Source of the DNA: Papiliotrema nemorosa
Lineage: Eukaryota; Basidiomycota; Tremellomycetes; Tremellales; Rhynchogastremaceae
Length of the DNA: 64,000 nucleotides
Direction of reading: 5' to 3'
NCBI GenBank assembly: GCA_032158125.1
Contig: JASKOT010000017.1
Coordinates: 310,001 to 374,000 of the forward strand
Part shown: one piece after another, positions 40,009 to 53,178 of the stretch
How the letters are laid out: each line of letters begins with the position of its first letter
How positions within the stretch are numbered: the first letter of the stretch is position 1
Translations under genes and position numbers: made by a program
The notes under the pieces: generated by a model
Told to the model about the DNA's origin: nothing
What the model saw: the letters and a program-made list of their open reading frames with translations, nothing else
Database searches by the model: none

Positions 40009-43000
40009 ATGTCGTCCATGGCAGCGATCGACTTGTTCCCCCGTTTCAGGTCCCATCAACAGGACCCCCCTTTGAGCATCTCGACTTTTGCAGCTTTGAC
40101 CACATTCGACTCCTTTCTTTCAGCTGGACGATTCTCTTGGTATAGGCATAGATCATCTACACGCATACCATTGTCCCGACTCTTCACTCCCTTGCATGGC
40201 TTCGTATGGGTGGCAGCTGCTAGCTGCCTAATCACGGTATTCTATATCGTCGCTTGCATCTCTCCGCACCGCCTTCACCGCCGGGGAGGGCATACAATGG
40301 GGATTGAAAAACGGCATTACTACGTTTGTGCTGGAGAAACACTATCATGGCAGAACAATTGGTACACCCAACCGTGGTTTACCGACTATCGACAATCATA
40401 CGACCGAGCCGCGAGCACAGGTCCGGTCGACCCGCCGTTGGAGATTATACAGACCGTTTCGGCATGTTCGAGGCTGTTGTCAAGTGAAGATAGTCGGTTG
40501 AGCGAGGTATTGGCGAGTAAGACAGGGATCGGGGGGGTGGTGACGACCGAGTCGGTCCTTGGGAGTAGAGTCTCGGGAGGGGAGGTATTTCCGACTACGA
40601 GGACGACGATTTATACGGTGTTTCCGACAACCACAAAGATGATGTCGACTATCATACCTGTACCTTCGGGTAGTTCGGGGTCCGGGAGTATAAGTGGGTT
40701 CTCCACTGCGACATCCATCACCTCTAGCTCGACAGCTTCCGCGACTGCGCAAGCGGCCGGAATCGCTAATAACACCTGCGCGGGAGATTTGGATTGGCAA
40801 GGATGGGGAGTTATAGCAAGTTTGGGGATCGGTCTCATCGTTGGAGGGCTGATCTGGCTGTTATGGGGTATCCTCAGGGGAAGACTACCGGGCGTGTACG
40901 CGGCGAGGACGTGGTTTGTACCTCCAGAGTAAGTTGCAGATATGATTGAAAGTCAGCTGAGCATACTATAGTGCCCGACCCTCAAAACCCTGGTCCCTCC
41001 TTGCGTTCCTGCTCCCTTTCCTTCACCTCCCTTCGTTGTCCGGTACCTCGCCCGTTTCAGAGGGCCACCTCGCTATACACTCGATGCTGGCAGCGCTCAA
41101 ACTAGCGGCCATCTCATCCCTGCTGGCTCTTACAGCTGCTCTGCCGATGTTCATGGCCGGCGTCCCGTGTCTGTCATCCACTTCACCTTCCAACACACTC
41201 GGGGGAAGGTTGGGCGCTCTGACCGATATGTCGATCCTTCGTCTGCTCAACTCTGTCGATCCAAGTCCAGGTAGTTCATCAACCGCGAATCAGCTCCGTC
41301 TACAGCCATACATCCGAGCCCTTCCATCGACCATTGCCCCAGCTATCGCTTCAGCTCGAACAAGGCTGATCATCCTCCTCGTCATCATCGCCGTGCTTGG
41401 TTGTGGCGGAGGACTTTTTGTCATAGTCCGGACGTACACTTCTCTGGCGAGATATCGTAAACATTTTGAGCAAGACATATGTGGCGGTCTCGAGATGGTG
41501 ATCATACCCGCTGCCTCTGCGGCAGCCTGGAGAGGCCTTTCAGAACAAGCAATCAAGCGGTGGCTAGATGAACGCGCCGAGGGTCAAGAGCCGAGCATCG
41601 TCGGAGTGTTTGCCATCCCGTGAGTCCTCGACCGCGGAATGTCGTCTGATCTGTAGGGATACCTCCGAATGGGACGCAAAAGTCCAGAAGAGGGATGAGG
41701 TCCTGCAGAAGCTGGAGGAGGCAGAAATGCGGTATATCCAGTCGTTTCGGTTGGTGCCCACCGCTTCGAATGGTCAACGGCTTGAATCCGTTACGGAAGA
41801 GGTCGGTCTACAGACCACACTGCTCGCATTGACTAACAGTCAGGACATTCACAAGGGGCTTGGAAGACAGTATCAGCCACCTCAGGACTACCTTGCGCCA
41901 AAAGGTAGATGAGATTGATAAGGGCAACGGGCTGACGGCCAGACTATTACAAGTTGAGCTCGGGTCGACCTGTTGCCGGATCACACGAAAAGCTGAATGT
42001 GCCGATACCAAAGACTCCAGCAATGCCGAATCCGGATACCAGATTTCGCGAGGTGAATCGAGATTCAGCGCTCCTCGGTCGACTTGCCATCGGTCAATGA
42101 GTCCGGGTAGATTCGATGGGTCAATTCGTTCCCGATCCATCCCCCGAATCGGAAGGCTCAAATCCATTGGGTACGCCTAGTGCCGACAGTGCCATCTCGG
42201 CAATGCCAAACGATCCACCTCTATTCCCTCCTACCGCCCCATCTTCGCCTCGAAACGTCCCTCTACCTCCCTCACCTGAGGGAAGCGCGACTGAAATACC
42301 AACGGTCAACCCTGGTCCGGAACGGCAAATGGTTCTGCACCCACCTGCTACAGCGGCCGCGGTGATATCGGCGAGACCATCGCAAGACTCTTCTCCTGTA
42401 GGCAGGCATTACAGCGATATAAGGGACCATAGGACACGGTTCAAGCAGCTCAACGAGGAGCTGCAGCGACATCAACAGGAAGCTTTTGGTGATGCTGCGA
42501 AAGGTGATCAAGTAAAAGGTTGGATTCTAGTCGGTGAAGGCTGGCGATATTTGCCTAGGGCGCAAGTCATCAAAGGCGCCACGAGAGAAGATATCATATG
42601 GGAGAACGTGGGTCGAACGCCGGTCAAGACCAAGTTCTGGATCAAGGTCATCTTACTTGCGCTGTTGGTCATGATCATCAGTACGTTCATACCGTTTTCG
42701 CACGTCTCACTGATGGCAGTGGTTCCCTTTATTGGCTTGACGGTAGCTAGTGCACCTGGATTCGCTCACTATCTCGGCTTTCTTCGACCATTAGCCGATC
42801 CCGATGGCTTTGGCTCAGGAGTGGCGCAAGGTCTTGTCCCTGTAATAGCCATAACTCTGGTCCTCGGTCTAGCGGTATTTACCATCACGAGTCCGTCCCC
42901 CTTTCGGCATCATGAGCTCCAAGCTGACAAGAAGGATTTGCGCGTCAGACAGGGGTCATATCCAGGACGGAACAGAAAGTTCTCTCGTATCAGGCTACAT

Positions 43001-44265
43001 TCTATTTCACGGTCAGCTGTCTCGGTTAATGTAGCTAAAGAGCTGATGGTGTAAGATGTTTACAACACTGTTGTGGCTCTTCACAGTTGCTGCTCTTGAG
43101 TTTGCGGTACAAGCCTTCGATGTGGACGTGCAAAGAGCTCGTTCCGTGGGAGATGGACCAGTCTTCACGAGTGAGTTGTGGATGATTTGACAGTATCAAT
43201 TGATCCATTAGCCTGGTTTATCTTCATCGTCATGTTGAACATCGCGGTCATCGTTCCTGGACTGTATCTTCTGCAACCGAGAAGACTATGGCGATATTGG
43301 CGTAAACGTCGGACCGCTGCGACACCCCGTCAGCGTTTCAGACGTGAGTGCGAGCATACTTTTAATATTACATACTGACGGGAGCAGAAAGACTTCCGCC
43401 CTCCTTTAACCCTTCTTGGGCAATCTTGCCATTCCTTATCGCGGTCTTCTACGCTTTCTCCCTGGTCTTCCTCTTTCCCCTACTCGCGATTCCCATCTTG
43501 CTGTTGATCTACCTCGGTTTAGTGGCAAACAGGTACATGGTCGAGCACGTCTTGGTGGAACGATTAGGATATAGCGCGGCGTCTCTCGGTTTGTGGACTA
43601 TACGCCGCTTCGGCTGGGTTTTAGGTATCCAGCCTGCACTGTTTGGCTTGATTCTACTCAGTCGGCGAGAGTGGGCTCTTGGTGGCGCTTCGCTGGGTGT
43701 GGCGGCGATCACTGTGACTCTGTCGGAACTCCTTACGACGAGGCGATACCGCACATCGAGGAAGCGGCGGCTTCCTTCAGAGCGCAGAGCGGCAAGGAAT
43801 CAAATGGCCAAAGACATCAGTACGACGAACGATGCGCCGCTGACCAACGAACCAGGCCTGAGAACGCGATTGTCCGATTCCTCAATGTTGCGCCGAGTCG
43901 CAGCGCTTCTACCGGGGTACTCGCGTCTACCCGCCGATTGCCCTCTCCCACTCCCGACCCAGGAGATCGACGACATGCTGTTCACCGAGAAAGCGTCATA
44001 TGCTCGACCCGCTTTTGCGAAAGACTATTCCCAAAGGCGGTTCTTCCTTGACCCGACGGAATCTATACGAGGATTGATTTACCCTCACGCGATGTTGAAC
44101 CCTGTACCGGTCATCTGGCTGCCAAATGATCATTCGGGTGTCGCGTCGAGCGAGGCGGCGGATCTGGAGGTCTATCATGGTCTTGCGGCAATCGTAGATC
44201 CCGAGGAGCCGGAAGGAGACGCGGGAGGTGCGAATAAAAGGGGCAGGCGGAAAGAACAAGGATAA
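40009..44265 (+). CDS. CSC1/OSCA-type (DUF221) mechanosensitive cation channel, divergent
   Basis: OSCA/TMEM63/Csc1 proteins are osmotically or mechanically gated cation channels. The first span of the family is WGVIASLGIGLIVGGLIWLLWG with LRGRLPGVYAARTW. It is preceded by an unusual N-terminal extension of about 260 residues with its own span (FVWVAAASCLITVFYIVAC) and a Ser/Thr-rich loop. Later come RLIILLVIIAVLGCGGGLFV, the cytoplasmic helices LEEAEMRYIQSF, the family signature REDIIWENVG, then FWIKVILLALLVMIIS, LRPLADPDGFGSG, EGFARQTG with SYQATFYFTMF, and LPFLIAVFYAFSLVFLFPLL. It ends RRKEQG with TAA just after 44262. Many introns were placed; those at 41800-42110 and 42890-43060 are uncertain, with weak donors. 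Subfamily and gating are unknown. Confidence 0.8.
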
Positions 44266-44401
44266 TCTCTGCAAGGGGACGCGAGATCCCCTTTGTTGCG
44301 TTAATGCTTGGACTTCAGCGGACAATCAGATGGCATCTGCGAGATGAGTAATTTTGGATAATTAGACCCATGCATGTTTGACCTAATCCTGTACTCGCTG
44401 A

Positions 44402-45583
44402 TCATGCTCTTGCGGACGACAGATACGGCGCAAGCGAAATGGTCAGACCGATCACAAAGACGAGCAACGCGCCGTCCTTGTATGCCTGCGAGAGGAGCGA
44501 GAGGTAACGTGAGCCTGTCAAGACGGGTCGAGATATCGCTGGCGGCATGAGAGGCAAGAAGTTGGAGATGAGCGAGTGCGGTGGAGGTGGGGACTGAACA
44601 TGAGTTGGCCTGTACCTATCCCATGACGCAAGCCTCACCTTGAGCACCATAAATCGGGTAGTCTGCAGAAGAAGCTCCAGTGTTGTGAATGCCCAGAATA
44701 TCGGCTGGCCATAAGCTTCCGCCACGTATCAAAGGTTTCCAACTCACGAGCACCTCGATTCCACCCAGGACTTCCTGCTTGATAACTCTGACAACTCCTC
44801 TTCCACCCGCCAGACCGGCCCATCGGCTCAATGTTCCTCCCACTCCGCCCAAAACTCCACCCCTTGTAGATCGCAGCGTGGGCTCCCACCACACCACGCT
44901 AAACAAAGCCAATACCACGATCGACGCGAAATGCACCACAGGGAACCACTTGTCCACTTTGGTCTTTCCACGTGGACCACCCATTCCCATTCCCATTCCC
45001 ATCCCGGGCATCCCACCGGATCCAAGCATACTGCTCAAATCTGGCATTCCACCTTGTCCAAACATATTCCCACCGAGGGGGTTAGGCGTCCCACCCAGTC
45101 CGGCCGGATCGTCCAGATCTCCGAGGAGGTTCTGGGGAGGAGCTTCCATTCCCATCATTTGAGCCATCATCTTTTGGAAATCTGGCATACCGCCCTCGGC
45201 ACCGGGAACACCAGGTCCACCGCCTAGAGAACCAAACATTGCCGCTAGCTGTTCTTGCATTTGACGTTGTTCGTCCGTCATCCCAGTAGGGGGATTTCGA
45301 GCCGAAGAGGCGGGAGGCGCCCAGGATGGTTTCTCATGGTCGCCCTTGGATGATGTGGACGTAGGAGGGTTGGAAGGTGTAGAAGGTCTAGGTGAAGAAG
45401 TCACAGAATCTGTGGGTGAGCTCCAGCACTGAGCCTAAGGACCAATGTACCGTCACCATATAGAGCTTGCGCTTCTTCTCCTCTGGCTGTCTGCGCTAGC
45501 TTTTGCAGACCCGCATTGCCCCTAGCTTGGATCTTGGCCCTTCTAGCTGCTGCTCGCTTGGCCGCTTCCGACTGATCTGCCAT
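44402..45583 (-). CDS. GET2: GET complex subunit GET2-like (tail-anchored protein insertion)
   Basis: Get1/Get2 is the ER receptor for Get3 carrying tail-anchored proteins. The cytosolic N-terminus SEAAKRAAARRAKIQARGN holds the basic RR-K cluster used by Get2 to bind Get3. Then come a long Pro/Ser-rich linker, a Gly/Met-rich segment (GMPGMGMGMGMGG) and PQNLLGDLDDPAGLGG. Three hydrophobic spans at the C-terminus fit Get2 topology: WFPVVHFASIVVLALFSVVWW, PIFWAFTTLELLLQTTRFMVL and ALLVFVIGLTISLAPYLS. ATG is at 45583, TGA at 44402-44404. The first intron follows QALY. Sequence similarity to yeast Get2 is weak outside the N-terminal motif, so this call leans on architecture. Confidence 0.7.
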
Positions 45584-45824
45584 TGTTGTCGAGTGTACGT
45601 TGTTATGTGTATACACCTGACCTATAGCCCAGGTGTGGTGACTGCATGACGTGGCGTATACTTCTTGCTTATCAGTAGCCTTTCAATTGCCGCCTTTGAG
45701 AATGTGGAGTCTCCAACATTTGTTATTCATCCCGTCGAGATTTTCGAATCCGAGGCATGCGATTCGACTCGAAGAACACTGTAGATCTCAGAATCGATCA
45801 ATCAACCAAGTCTTCACAGAACAC
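45584..45824. promoter_or_regulatory. Divergent promoter of GET2-like and DAHP synthase genes
   Basis: 241 bp between opposite starts. An amino-acid starvation element of the TGACTC type was not clearly seen; the nearest is AGTCACC-like sequence of little weight. Confidence 0.35.
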
Positions 45825-47355
<1,531 letters not shown>

Positions 47356-47951
47356 TGTCACCCTCTTCCACTTTACCTATCCCAAAACATCACGTCGAGT
47401 GATCGATCATGAGCATGCATGTCTTTCACCTTTCTCCATAGCCTCTCACAGCATATTCTGCCGTCAAGGTGTGATCGTAGAATTATCCATGGTGCGGCAA
47501 CTGGCTGCGGCAAAAGGTGCCAAAGGGTTCGACGCGTTTGAAACGCATCTCGGCAATCTCTCCTTGACCTTGCTCATCACAAATTGAGCCGCACACCGCA
47601 GTCGAATTTTTGTCCGTATCGCATGTCGACGATGTTGGAAGCATGCATCGGGATATCCTGAGGTCATCGGGTCCACGTCAAAGGATTCATGGGATCGCTC
47701 GCCGTAAACAGCGAGGTGATGGTCGCTTGAGGGGGTGGTCCAAGCCAAAGGGTAGAGGATGATGATCAAAGGCACAGGCCAGACCCACAACACCCTTTGC
47801 ACACACATCAATCCTCGACTCACACAGTTGATGGTCTCCTCTGCGACTTACAGATCACCCTTACCCCTTGCATAGACAAGATCGACGAGGTCGACGTGTC
47901 GACTTGACGGTAGTGATTCGATATAACCCCATTGACCGTTTCTGCACAGCC
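47356..47951. other. Intergenic, no gene seen
   Basis: About 600 bp between same-strand genes. Short frames occur on both strands without domain or splice support. It presumably holds the DAHP synthase 3' UTR and the CRIB gene promoter. Confidence 0.45.
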
Positions 47952-50852
47952 ATGTCTGCGACATTGGCACCGCCCATTCCGCCAAAGGATGAGCATGCTC
48001 GGATTCCTTCCACCATACGATTGGGGACGAATCTGCTTGGACTGGGATTAGGACCGATAGGACAGGAAGAGGGGATCATCTCTTCGCCCAAGATGAGCAT
48101 CAAAAGCAGGTGAGTCGCCTTTGCTCATCTTCTGATTATGTGGTTGGAGCCACAGATGAATCTGTTAAAATGCGACATCAGATACGATGCCGACCGAGAT
48201 GGCATGGAATGTGGAAGTGAACGGACGAAGCAAGGGCTATTGTTGTCTCCCAACACGGACGGGGGCACTCGAATCGCACACTGCTCCGAGAGGCCGGAGG
48301 ACATGGTCTTGTCCGTCTACGGCCCTCGTTCCACCTCTGTCCTACTTGCAACTTTCCCAATAATCAACATCGCTGGGTAATCCTGCTGACCGATAGTCCG
48401 TCCCACCAGATTGGTCAGACATCACACCTTGTCCCCTTTCGCTCGACGACGCCGCCTACTACCCCAACAAACTCTGCCAAGAATCGCCAACCAGCACTCA
48501 TCACCCCTTCAAAGGCTGCTTCCTCGCCCTTGAGCCAGCGCGCGAACGGGATAGCAGAACGATACAACGAGCGTTCTCAATCCTCTTCTACCGTTTCGAT
48601 CTCAGAGCGGTCCATTCTGACCATTACGCCAGCGCCTCCTTCTCCATCGGGAACGATCGGGACGACGAATACCATGCAATCTGGTGCTAAAGACTGGACA
48701 CAAGGTACTGGTCCAGATAAGCGACCTAAATTGTCTTCGTCAGTCAGTACCGGGGCCATGCCTACTCCGATCAAGCGGAGAGCGTCCGGTCAGCTGCTAT
48801 CTGGAATTGGCAAAGGACTAGGAAGGATGGGCAGCGTGATGAGACGCAACACCTCGGAAGGCTCTGGTGCATCGGATCTCACGTCCAGTATGAATTCGTC
48901 AAAGTCTCGGTCGTGGAGGAAGAAGGGGAAATCGAAGGCAGGGTCGATACAAGAGAAAGATGGAGCGTGGGATACCTCTTATGGTCAGCCTGCACTCAGA
49001 AGGGAGCCTGTCCCGGGGGATGAGGGGGACGCAGGCATTGGTCGCCCTTTCAATGTTGAAGTGAGCTAGAGGATCTCCCCGGTGCAGAGCTGATATGTAG
49101 CACGACCTGCATGTCTCGCCTTCTCTCGAAGATCTCCCTCCGGCATGGCTTCAGTCACTCCGCCAACAAGGTCTCTCCGAACAAGATTTGCTATTGATCG
49201 CCTCGGCCCGTAAATGTCAAGCGTCTGTGGAAAACATCCCACTGCGACATGTCAAAGGCTCTGATCCGCCGGACTCGATACACTCATTACCGCAATCAGT
49301 AGGCGCGTCGAGCTTGCGTCCCCTGGATGTCGGAAGAGTTTGCGAGGCATCGACACCTGACACGGGTATCCGCTCGCAGTCCAGTCGCGAGTTTGTTTCA
49401 TCCCTGACGTCCAAGTCGTCGTCAATGCTAGCTGCGCCATCCATCACGCCGTCATGGAAACTGGAGAAGGAGTCGGGAATGTTGCATACAAGGTTCTCTT
49501 TCGAAGCAGGTCATGACACAAGCAGCAAAGATCAAGGACGGGCACCGCTTCTCACAACCGAGCCTGCGGCCATGAACCCACGCGACGAGCTGCTAGACCA
49601 ACCTAGCGAGCTGCTCGACTTCGGTGGCGGACGGCGTCGGACGCCAAAGAGGGACAAGCGGATGTCGGATCAATTGAGATGTTTCTCGCAATTTGATATC
49701 GGGGGCGAGGAAGGATGGGCTGCGAATCTGCTCAACGCCATGATTGCCGAAAACACAGTTTCTACGTCTAGCACCAGCCTCTCTTCTCCAGATGCTGGGA
49801 TAAAGCCCATCGCCAAGGAGACGAATAGCCCACCCGTTACGCCCTTAACAGCTGATCTGATTGCGCCAAAGACACCGGACAAGACGATCAAGCGCATTCC
49901 GATACCGCCTCTCTTGGCTCCTTGTCCCTCGATAGAGGATCGGTTCCACGTTGACAGCATAGGCAATGTTTCTGTTGTCACACCGATAGAGTCTCCGCCG
50001 CCCTCTGCTCGGCGGCTTGTGAACGCAAAGGAGCCGGTTAATGCCAGTCCGGGTGCCACGCCGCTAGATAGTATCGAGGCACCCATCCGACGATCGCGCG
50101 ATTCTTTCGGTGTACATTATTCGCAGAATCAGAGTAGAAGCTCAGTGGACCTGGATCTGGTCACACCTGCCACTTCCCACCATCATGGCAATAACGCCTC
50201 ACCCCGTTCTTCCGAGTCTGAAGAAGAGCTGGACCAGACCACAGACGCGAGGTCTGACCTAAACTTTGGAGATGTCCTCAAAGAGACATTGTACGACGGT
50301 ACCCCGGAATCGACCGTATCTGACCGATTACGTGGGTTTCTCCCTCCTGTACCCTCTTTCAACGATCTCGAACAAGTGGGCAGTAAAGACTCCCCATTAA
50401 GAGGAGCGAGGTTCAGTCACCCCAACCCTGCTTATTCTGTACCGGCTTCGATATCATCCAGCCTTCCTAGCCGATCTTCGACTCCGGAAAAGGGGTTTCA
50501 TACCCCCGAAAAGACATTCCTCACACTGCCAGAATCGACAGACACATCGTCACCTACCACTCCGGTCGGACGAGTCAATCTAGAAGAAAGAGCCAGTATG
50601 GCCTTGTCGATTCTTAGCTCGGATAGCGGAAGTCACGCACACGATTCTTTGCACAGTGCTACGTTACACACGGCTTATACGAAAATCCTCAGTCAGATCA
50701 AATACGAGGAAGAGGCGAGGAAGAGGGAAAGCGCAGGGATGGTGCGGCCCATAGCGGAAGAGTCGGAGATAGGGGATTCAGAGAGTGAAGCGGGATTCAG
50801 TGCGCTCGATGCGCTTGAAGAAGCCGCAAGGTTGGTGTCGATTGATGATTGA
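47952..50852 (+). CDS. CRIB (Cdc42/Rac-binding) domain protein without kinase domain
   Basis: The p21-binding segment is readable across an intron at about 49068: GRPFNVEHDLHVSPSLEDLPPAW followed by LQSLRQQGLSEQDL. This matches the CRIB core (hydrophobic-x-x-P-x-x-F-x-H-x-x-H-V) and the downstream autoinhibitory-type helix of PAK kinases. No kinase domain follows; instead there are about 500 residues of Ser/Pro-rich, probably disordered sequence ending LEEAARLVSIDD with TGA at 50850-50852. It may be a Gic-like Cdc42 effector or a PAK-derived regulator. The N-terminal exon (MSATLAPPIPPKDEH) is clear. Exons between 48110 and 48400 could not be resolved, and a small N-terminal domain may be hidden there. 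Confidence 0.75.
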
Positions 50853-51011
50853 CGAGATTTCGTCCGCATCATGTCCTACTCGAAGCTTGTCCAGGTGCCA
50901 GGTTTACACTGTAAAGCATGACTTTATTCTCTATACCATCGTGTCCCTAATGCATGTACGATCATAATCATACTCTACGTTATCGCCTCCCCTGATTGTC
51001 CGACGTGAATA

Positions 51012-52362
51012 CTACTGCGACCTGACGTATTCCACAAAGTCATCGATGGTTGATGGCCAGGCCGCTGGAGGATCAGTAGGAGCAGTTGACCCTTGAGAAA
51101 TGGCTCACCCGCTTCGTCGTATTGCTTGAACTCGGCATCGATGGTCCTCATGAAGTCCACAAACAAGTTCCAAGTATCTTTACTGACCGCCTTGTTCTTC
51201 TTGGTCTGGAATTCTATCCACTGATCAAAGTGTTTCGAGGTGAATTGAGGTGGTTCGGAAGATCGAGTGTTGGGCGGGGAACCGGATGGAATGTGGGAAA
51301 GAGCGGAAGGGGAAGACTCCAATGCAGGGTTGACAAAGATGGGCCAAAGTGATAATGCTGGATAGTCAGCTGTCATCTTTGATATGCAAAAGTAAGCTGA
51401 CCCGTCTCCAAACCTAACGTACGTGATCCTTCCGCTTTGGCGAGGTCGAAAGTGTGCATGTACACCTTTTTGAAGTAGACTGAATCGGAGTATAATTGCC
51501 GTCGAAGTTCAGGTAACCTGTTCTTCATTCCTTCTATTGAATCGATGCTGCTATCAGTTCACACATACAGGTAAGGAAGGAAACGACTGACTTGCCGGGC
51601 ATACTTGCCCATCCCGAGACGAAAGGACCCTTTTCCCATTCTCCCGTGGTCTTCGAGCCGAGATCAGAGGCCAGGCAGAACAACACAACATCCTGACGAT
51701 GAGCTGGTTCAATGCACCGGCCAACTTTAACTCACACTCTCGGGGTCGATACCCAGCTCTTGACATAGCTCCATAGTTCCTTCGATCGTGATCAACCTAG
51801 GGTTCGACTCATCTTCGGGTCAGCTAAGGTATCGACTGCAATGATCAGGAAACCCTTGAATCGTTCCCAGATCTCGCCCAGCTTCTTCTCTTGATTCTTG
51901 GTTGAGGAGCCTCCTCCCGACTTCACATTAGAGGCATAAGAGCCCATAGAAGCTCGCGATTGCATGCCTGGATCACTGTAGAATGCCTCGATTGCCTGCT
52001 GTGAGCTGCGCTACTGGAGCGTGCCAGCTTACCCCTTCCAATGTCTTGTGCTTTTTGGCTAATATTTTGGCATCTGCTTGACTGCTCATCAGCCGTGCAG
52101 ACATGAAAGGGAGAGAGGTCGAACTGACGATATACCGGTGATCTCTCTCAGCTCGGTGACTAGCTGTCAGGTCTGCACTATGCCATGTCCGGTTATTTAC
52201 TTAATCTGGACTGCGAGGTCAGTTGATTGCACCAGACTGGGTGGTCGAAGGTGGACGAAGGAGGGAGAAGAAAAGGAAAAGTAAAAGTAAAAAGAAAACC
52301 CTTCCTGGACGAGGTTGATGGGTGATGGGATGATGTCTCAGAGCAGATAGTCATCTCACCAT
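51012..52362 (-). CDS. DCN1: Cullin neddylation E3 scaffold DCN1
   Basis: Dcn1 binds Ubc12 and cullins and promotes NEDD8 transfer. A UBA-like N-terminus reads [11 protein letters not shown] followed by [16 protein letters not shown] and AIEAFYSD. The PONY domain follows: [39 protein letters not shown] with [78 protein letters not shown] and a final exon [12 protein letters not shown] with TAG at 51012-51014. The start is the least certain part. I place ATG at 52360-52362 as a start-codon-only exon, then a 149-nt intron, a 10-nt exon (52201-52210) and a 41-nt intron. This gives [14 protein letters not shown] longer in-frame start at 52476 would add a membrane span. Confidence 0.85.
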
Positions 52363-52476
52363 CTTCGCAACTTGTTCCTCAGACTTCTCCTCGACAGGTG
52401 ACGCGTGAGCTTTGTATATCAGAAAGGCTAAGATGAATGCAATGCAAATGAAGATGGACGATAGGTTGAAGGTCAT
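52363..52476 (-). other. In-frame hydrophobic N-terminal extension of DCN1, or separate small membrane peptide
   Basis: From ATG 52476 the minus strand encodes a hydrophobic helix (LSSIFICIAFILAFLIY) followed by a polar, acidic segment (ASPVEEKSEEQVAK). It runs in frame into the ATG used for DCN1. Read unspliced it ends VR-stop at 52351. If only the first DCN1 intron is removed it ends SRLSK-stop. If both are removed it becomes a membrane-anchored DCN1. Coding status is unproven. Confidence 0.35.
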
Positions 52477-52638
52477 GAAAGAATAGACGGCCTTGCCAGT
52501 TCGGTTGACGATGTCAGAGGGGTGAGATTCATGCGAGCTTTCAGCTGTTTGGAGCCCCACTCAGCAGAACTGGACGGCAAAATCTTCCCCCCTATCTACC
52601 CCTGTACACTTCTGTCACAACATCTACTTCAACATACC

Positions 52639-53052
52639 ATGGCGCAGGGAAACACCAAGGGATTGAAGGCGAAAGCCACGTCGGGAGGAAGGAAAAAGGG
52701 TGGGACGATGCAGAAGGGTAGGAGGGATATCAAACCCAAGAATGCTCAAAAAGTCGCTGAGCGTCAACACCACAAGGTATGTGGATCACTCTTCGTCTCC
52801 ACAGATCTGTGCAGTGTCCCGAGACCCTCGATCGCTTCAGGCGGGATCGAAATATATTGATGCTTAGAATCTCTCCAGCAAGATTAACAACTCGATCGAA
52901 AAGCAGATGGTGCAGGCTGCAAGTGCTGGTAAACTCACCATCATGAGAGGTACCGGGGATCTCGAGGCGTGAGTAAATTTTGAGTTACCGGAGGTGGTCA
53001 ACGGCTGATGGGCAGGGGCAAAGGCAAAGAAAAAGGCAAAGGGAAGAAATAG
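52639..53052 (+). CDS. UPF0390 (DUF2462) small basic protein
   Basis: This is a short Lys-rich protein of the UPF0390 family (related to human leydig-cell-tumour 10 kDa protein homologue), possibly nucleolar; the role is not established. The first exon reads MAQGNTKGLKAKATSGGRKK, then RRDIKPKNAQKVAERQHHK. An intron starting GTATGTGG leads to NLSSKINNSIEKQMVQAAS, GKLTIMRGTGDLE, and after a second intron a final Gly/Lys run ending KGKK with TAG at 53050-53052. The length of about 90 residues is normal for the family. It is divergently arranged with DCN1. Confidence 0.85.
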
Positions 53053-53178
53053 AGGAGCCAGATGCATTTTCGCTTTCTTTCATAGTAAGAATTCCGCTTT
53101 AGACAGGGAGACTTCCGCTAATCAAGCAGGTATTATAGACTGATCTTGTTGTATGTACTCATATCGACGTCTATTCGT

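Noticed and set aside
51800..51830. GGTTCGACTC, similar to a tRNA B box
   Set aside because: It lies in the DCN1 gene and no A box or cloverleaf could be drawn around it.
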